Shown piece by piece: positions 60,050-64,000 of a stretch of DNA of 64,000 bases; position 1 is the stretch's first letter, and every line of letters starts with the position of its first letter. The stretch lies in NCBI GenBank assembly GCA_023053545.1, contig JAKZAN010000004.1, positions 3,472,001-3,536,000 on the forward strand. Reading direction: 5' to 3'. The notes under the pieces were generated by a model, which ran no database searches, was not told the origin of the DNA, and was given only the letters and a program-made list of their open reading frames with translations. Source of the stretch: Lepidurus packardi (taxonomy: Eukaryota; Arthropoda; Branchiopoda; Notostraca; Triopsidae). Both the position numbers and the translations under genes were made by a program.

Positions 60050-61142
60050 ATGGAGCATATTACCTTTGAGGAAATATTTCAGCGGGGAACTATAGTTCAT
60101 CGTGATGAAGAACATTTTGTTTTTAGTGTCGATTTTCCAAACGGTAAGTATTACTACAATTTCTAAAAGTTTCTATATGTTTGCTTTAATGACTGAACTT
60201 ACAGGTTCCCCCAAACACCTTGGCGTTCCGATTCAGTACATCCCTGACTATCTCCAGATCCTCCCAACACAGGAAGAACATGGTCCGCAAGTAGAAGAAA
60301 ACGATGACGAAGACGGAGATCTGTGGACGAACAGAAGGAGCAAGGAGGCTCGAGCCAAGGACCATGAAGCCCGGTTAAAGCTGATCGCTATTCTTTCTCA
60401 AAGACGTTCGGAGATGGAAGACAAAAAAACTCCAAAGCTGGTTTTCTGGAATCTTGTAGCAGACCAGCTACGTCAAAAAGGCATCAACATACCGAAGACT
60501 GACGCGTCAAACAAAGTATACGCCCAGTGGAGGAAAATGAAGTCTACATATTCTGCTTACGTCGACAAAGCGAAAAATCAAACGGGGAACGGTCATGTCA
60601 GCCCTCCTTTATACTATGAGGAACTGCACGCTTTCATAGGTATTTTGTTAAATCTGCATGAAAAAATGAAGTTTTAAGAATATTTCATTTTAGGTGAAAC
60701 TCATTCGATCACTCCAGTGGCCTTGTCAGACTCCCTACAGGGTGGTGTACGAGCACCTGCACCCAACGAACTTGCCAAGGATGACTTATTGGAGGATGAA
60801 GACACGACCCTATCTACTTCTAGGCCCCGAAGACCAAACCGCGGAACCGAACAGTCTGAAAACTTGCTTAAGTGCATGGAGGATCTGAAGAGGCTCGAAG
60901 AAAAAAAAATTAATATGCTGAAGGTATGTTCAGAAAAAACAATTTCAAATTGAATTGTAGAACTGAACTTGTGTTCTCTTTAGGAGCGCGAACAAAAAAG
61001 ACAAGTGAGAGCCGAAGAAGAAGCGCGTTATCGGAAAGAAGTAGACGAAAAGAAGCTGAAAGCAACAGCAGACTTGGTGGATGCCATCAGAAGCCTTAAA
61101 AAAGGCGGAAAAAAGAGGCGTCGTAGCTCTGACTCGGAATAG
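60050..61142 (+). CDS. Harbinger Myb/SANT-like DNA-binding protein
   Basis: Four exons join in frame: 60050-60143, 60205-60639, 60694-60923 and 60984-61142, giving 305 residues. Introns are 54-61 bases with GT-AG ends. The central part (about 75-180) begins DLWTNRRSKEAR and contains KLVFWNLVADQLRQKG and VYAQWRKMKSTYSAYV, a trihelix Myb/SANT-like or MADF-type fold. A long charged helix rich in E, K and R follows (RLEEKKINMLK then EREQKRQVRAEEEARYRKEV). The C terminus KKGGKKRRRSSDSE looks like a nuclear localisation signal. In studied Harbinger elements the partner protein binds subterminal DNA and brings the nuclease into the nucleus; that role is assigned here by family. No break is seen. Confidence 0.85.
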
Positions 61143-61193
61143 ATTTTTACTGTTTCAAAGTGTTTTATATATATTTTTATATTGATTTCAGGA

Positions 61194-61199
61194 AATAAA
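61194..61199 (+). promoter_or_regulatory. AATAAA polyadenylation signal
   Basis: AATAAA lies 52 bases past the stop of the DNA-binding gene and just before the transposase stop codon on the other strand. The transcript would therefore run into antisense overlap with the transposase 3' end. Confidence 0.55.
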
Positions 61200-61201
61200 G
61201 T

Positions 61202-62451
61202 TCAGATACCAATTAGTTCAACAAGGTTGTTTCTCTTTTCCGTGCCACATCTGTCATTATTGGCTTCTGCCTCGCCGTCGGGTCCGTTGTCTTCTTCAAG
61301 CGGGTCAACAGCATCACCATTCATAAAATCCACATCCCGTTGTTGAATGCGGAGATTGTGTAGAACGCAGCAGGAAACGATTATCCGGACCACTCTATTA
61401 ACGTGTGCTTTAACATATAAAAGTCTTCGCCAGGTCATTTTCAATTCGCCAAAAGAATTTTCAATTACTACTCTCGTTGAGGAATGATTTGCATTGAACT
61501 TTCTTCTCTGGCGGGTGTTCGCACTCGAATGCCTAAAAGCTGGAATGAGCCAGTCAAGGCACGGAAAAGCTGAGTCCCCGAGTAAGTGATATGATTCGTT
61601 CCGGAACAAGCTCCTCCGATCGGCTGAAGTTGTTCTGTAGAGCCCGGAATTCTTAAAGACACGCGCATCATGTACACTGCCCGGGAACCCAGCAAAAATG
61701 TATGAGAAGGCGCGATTGGGAAGACACACGGCTAGTAAATTAACAGAATGAAAAAACTTTCTGTTAAGGTATGATTTCTGCTCGACTGATGGTGCATCTA
61801 TCTTAATGTGCGTTCCATCGATTGCACCGATCGCGTTAGGAAAACCAGCCCGGAATGAAAAATGGTCCGCAATCGAAGGTTGTTCTTCATTAGCTGGCCA
61901 CTTTATAAATTCTTCTTGGTGTCGTTCCAGAATCGACGTGATTCTGTCAATGGAACGCCAAATAGAGGTGAGGTGCCGGTCAAACAACACTGACATTTCC
62001 CGCATAGTACACTGGTTAGCCAGGTACCATACGGTAATGTAGCACATTTCAGCTACTTCCATTGGCTGGTGGCCACCTCTTGCTGCGTTGTATGGATAGT
62101 TGGCCTCGCAGAATGAGACCAAGCAGCCAAATGTCTTTCGATTCATTCGGAAGTGGCTACGAAAGACATCATCAGAGTAGCTGGGAACTTCAAGTTGTAA
62201 GAACCTGTAATAGATATATCTCTGTTATCCAAACTATTTGCTAAACCAAAGTATTATTTTGTTACGAACTGTGACTCTCCAACAAATCGAGCATACTTCA
62301 TGCCAGACAACGCCTGGCATGCAAGAGAAAGGGTAGTTACTGAACTGCTCCAATCATCATCTGAATCTGCTTCGTCTTCGGAAAAATAACTTTCTTCAAA
62401 TAAGTCCTGAATTACGTGGTTGACACAAAGTGCCAACGCTGGTTCCAACAT
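61202..62451 (-). CDS. Harbinger DDE transposase (HARBI1-like nuclease)
   Basis: Two exons on the minus strand, about 62270-62451 and 61202-62204, give about 394 residues. The N terminus MLEPALALCVNHVIQDLF leads into an acidic serine-rich stretch (FSEDEADSDDDWSS). The second exon carries YSDDVFRSHFRMNRKTFG, the conserved entry block of the family. The catalytic triad is visible: D190 in GAIDGTHIKID, D240 in GSVHDARVF and E309 in VVIENSFGELK, with GDSAFPCLDWL between. The frame is open to the stop. The intron boundary is uncertain: the reading frame is kept by a donor at GTTCGT (or at GTCACA) joined to the TTACAG acceptor, whereas the better-looking GTAACA donor breaks it. The first ATG follows a CAG acceptor-like site, so another upstream exon cannot be excluded. 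The enzyme would cut and rejoin the transposon ends. Confidence 0.88.
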
Positions 62452-62704
62452 TTTGCCTGAAACTGAAAGAATAGAGAAGGTTACCAAAAGTAATTTAGGA
62501 AGACTGGCACAGCTAAAAATATTGCAAACTTACAGCTTTCACTTGGTTGTCCTATCGACGTTTGAAAAGGTAGACATAAACCCACGAACAGTCGTGTTTC
62601 AGCAGTTGTGCTGGCACAACTAAACAATGAGCAGCGAGATGTAAATATTGTGCGGCACGGGCGCGTTTCAGCGAAGGAGCATATAAACATTGTGCTGGCA
62701 CAAC
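62452..62704. promoter_or_regulatory. Harbinger right subterminal region
   Basis: Contains TTTCAGCGA at 62,666-62,674, a near copy TTTCAGCAG at 62,597, and two copies of the palindrome TTGTGCTGGCACAA at 62,606-62,619 and 62,690-62,703. These motifs echo those of the left end and are probable protein-binding sites. The region should also hold the transposase promoter. Confidence 0.5.
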
Positions 62705-62734
62705 GCACAATTGAACCTTCGCTGAAAAAGGCCT
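62705..62734 (-). repeat. Harbinger right terminal inverted repeat
   Basis: Exact inverted copy of 59,608-59,637, ending CGCTGAAAAAGGCCT and followed by the TAT target duplication. Confidence 0.93.
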
Positions 62735-62785
62735 TATGTCACGACGACGGGTGCCGCAGGCATGCCATGCCGGATAGCCTAACAT

Positions 62786-62846
62786 TGTATAAAAGTATAA
62801 AGTATAAAAGTATAAAAGTAAAGTATAAAGTATAAAAGTATAAAGT
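62786..62846. repeat. TATAAAG-type minisatellite
   Basis: About 61 bases made of alternating TATAAAG and TATAAAAG units. It begins about 50 bases outside the right end of the Harbinger element, so it is host sequence beside the insertion. Confidence 0.8.
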
Positions 62847-63312
62847 GACCTTACCCACTCCTCCTCTCTCGCTACTCTCTACAATACACCAACGCCATGT
62901 ACGGAGCTTCTGGTTAATTAATGTACAACAGTTTTACCCGTTAGAATTTTCGCTTTCTTTACAATGCGGTAGGTGACACAGCATGCTGGGGGGAAAAAAA
63001 TCCTCTGAATAGGCGTCATTTAGCCTCTTGTACTCAGCGCTACGCCAACCCACGGTTCTGTCAATGGACGCAGCTGCTTATGTGATTCGAGGTTCGTAAG
63101 TTTGTGTGATCCAATGGCGGTCAACCCCACACGAGGTCATTTTGTTTTGCTGCCTTTCGGCCGGCTTGGTTTTGTGCGATCGAGTCTTAAAAAAGTTATA
63201 TTATTTCGGATTTAGTGAACGAAATACATTCAAAAAGTGTGCCTGTGTGGTTTGCTAGTTTTCCGATCTCGTTTTTCTTCATTGTTGGCCGGCTCAGGAA
63301 GAAAGCATCACA
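62847..63312. promoter_or_regulatory. NAA15 upstream region
   Basis: These 466 bases separate the minisatellite from the NAA15 start. The last 200 bases are GC-richer and TATA-less, as expected for a housekeeping promoter and 5' UTR. No other gene is seen. Confidence 0.45.

Positions 63313-64000
<688 letters not shown>

Larger units (their letters stand above)
59605..62737. mobile_element. PIF/Harbinger DNA transposon, apparently complete
   Basis: The element spans 59,608-62,734 (3,127 bp) and is flanked by TAT at 59,605-59,607 and 62,735-62,737, the likely 3 bp target duplication. Its ends are perfect 30 bp inverted repeats starting AGGCCTTTTTCAGCGAAGG. It carries the two genes typical of the superfamily in convergent orientation: a Myb/SANT-like DNA-binding protein (+) and a DDE nuclease (-), with stops 59 bases apart. 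Both frames are open over their full length apart from short introns. Identical ends and open genes point to recent arrival, and activity is possible but unproven. The TAT duplication differs from the TWA usual in Harbinger elements. Confidence 0.9.

Overview
The window is animal nuclear DNA, most likely from an arthropod. The evidence is a long Toll receptor encoded on one uninterrupted exon (typical of the Toll-6/7/8/18-wheeler clade in insects and crustaceans), GT-AG introns mostly of 50-380 bp, and an AT-rich, gene-poor background with tight gene clusters. A small crustacean such as a cladoceran would fit, but the species cannot be proved from this sequence.

Layout. From 1 to about 15.8 kb I see no protein gene, only dispersed repeats and hairpins. 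A long Toll receptor lies at 15,932-20,125 (+), preceded by two chained upstream ORFs. From 20.1 to 54.2 kb there is a roughly 34 kb stretch with no recognisable gene. It carries several families of short dispersed repeats, among them a pair of ~240 bp inverted arms at 33.4/35.5 kb, a 275 bp direct duplication at 43.1/44.0 kb, and a MITE-like inverted repeat at 39.3 kb. From 54.3 kb the DNA is gene-dense: MFSD6 (+, seven coding exons), Rab33 (-, four coding exons, convergent with MFSD6), a complete-looking PIF/Harbinger transposon (59,608-62,734), and the 5' part of NAA15 (+), which runs off the right edge.

How the parts relate. The four host genes are ordinary single-copy animal genes with unrelated roles: an innate-immunity or patterning receptor, a membrane transporter-like protein, a Golgi/autophagy GTPase and the NatA acetyltransferase scaffold. 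They do not form a pathway. The Harbinger element is the most complete mobile unit. It has perfect 30 bp terminal inverted repeats, a 3 bp target duplication, a DDE transposase and a Myb/SANT-like partner protein in convergent orientation, and repeated subterminal motifs that look like binding sites. I found no CRISPR array, rRNA, convincing tRNA, LTR element or virus-like element.

Main limits: exon boundaries are inferred from splice consensus and reading-frame continuity only, repeat families were recognised by eye, and there is no transcript evidence for UTRs or starts.
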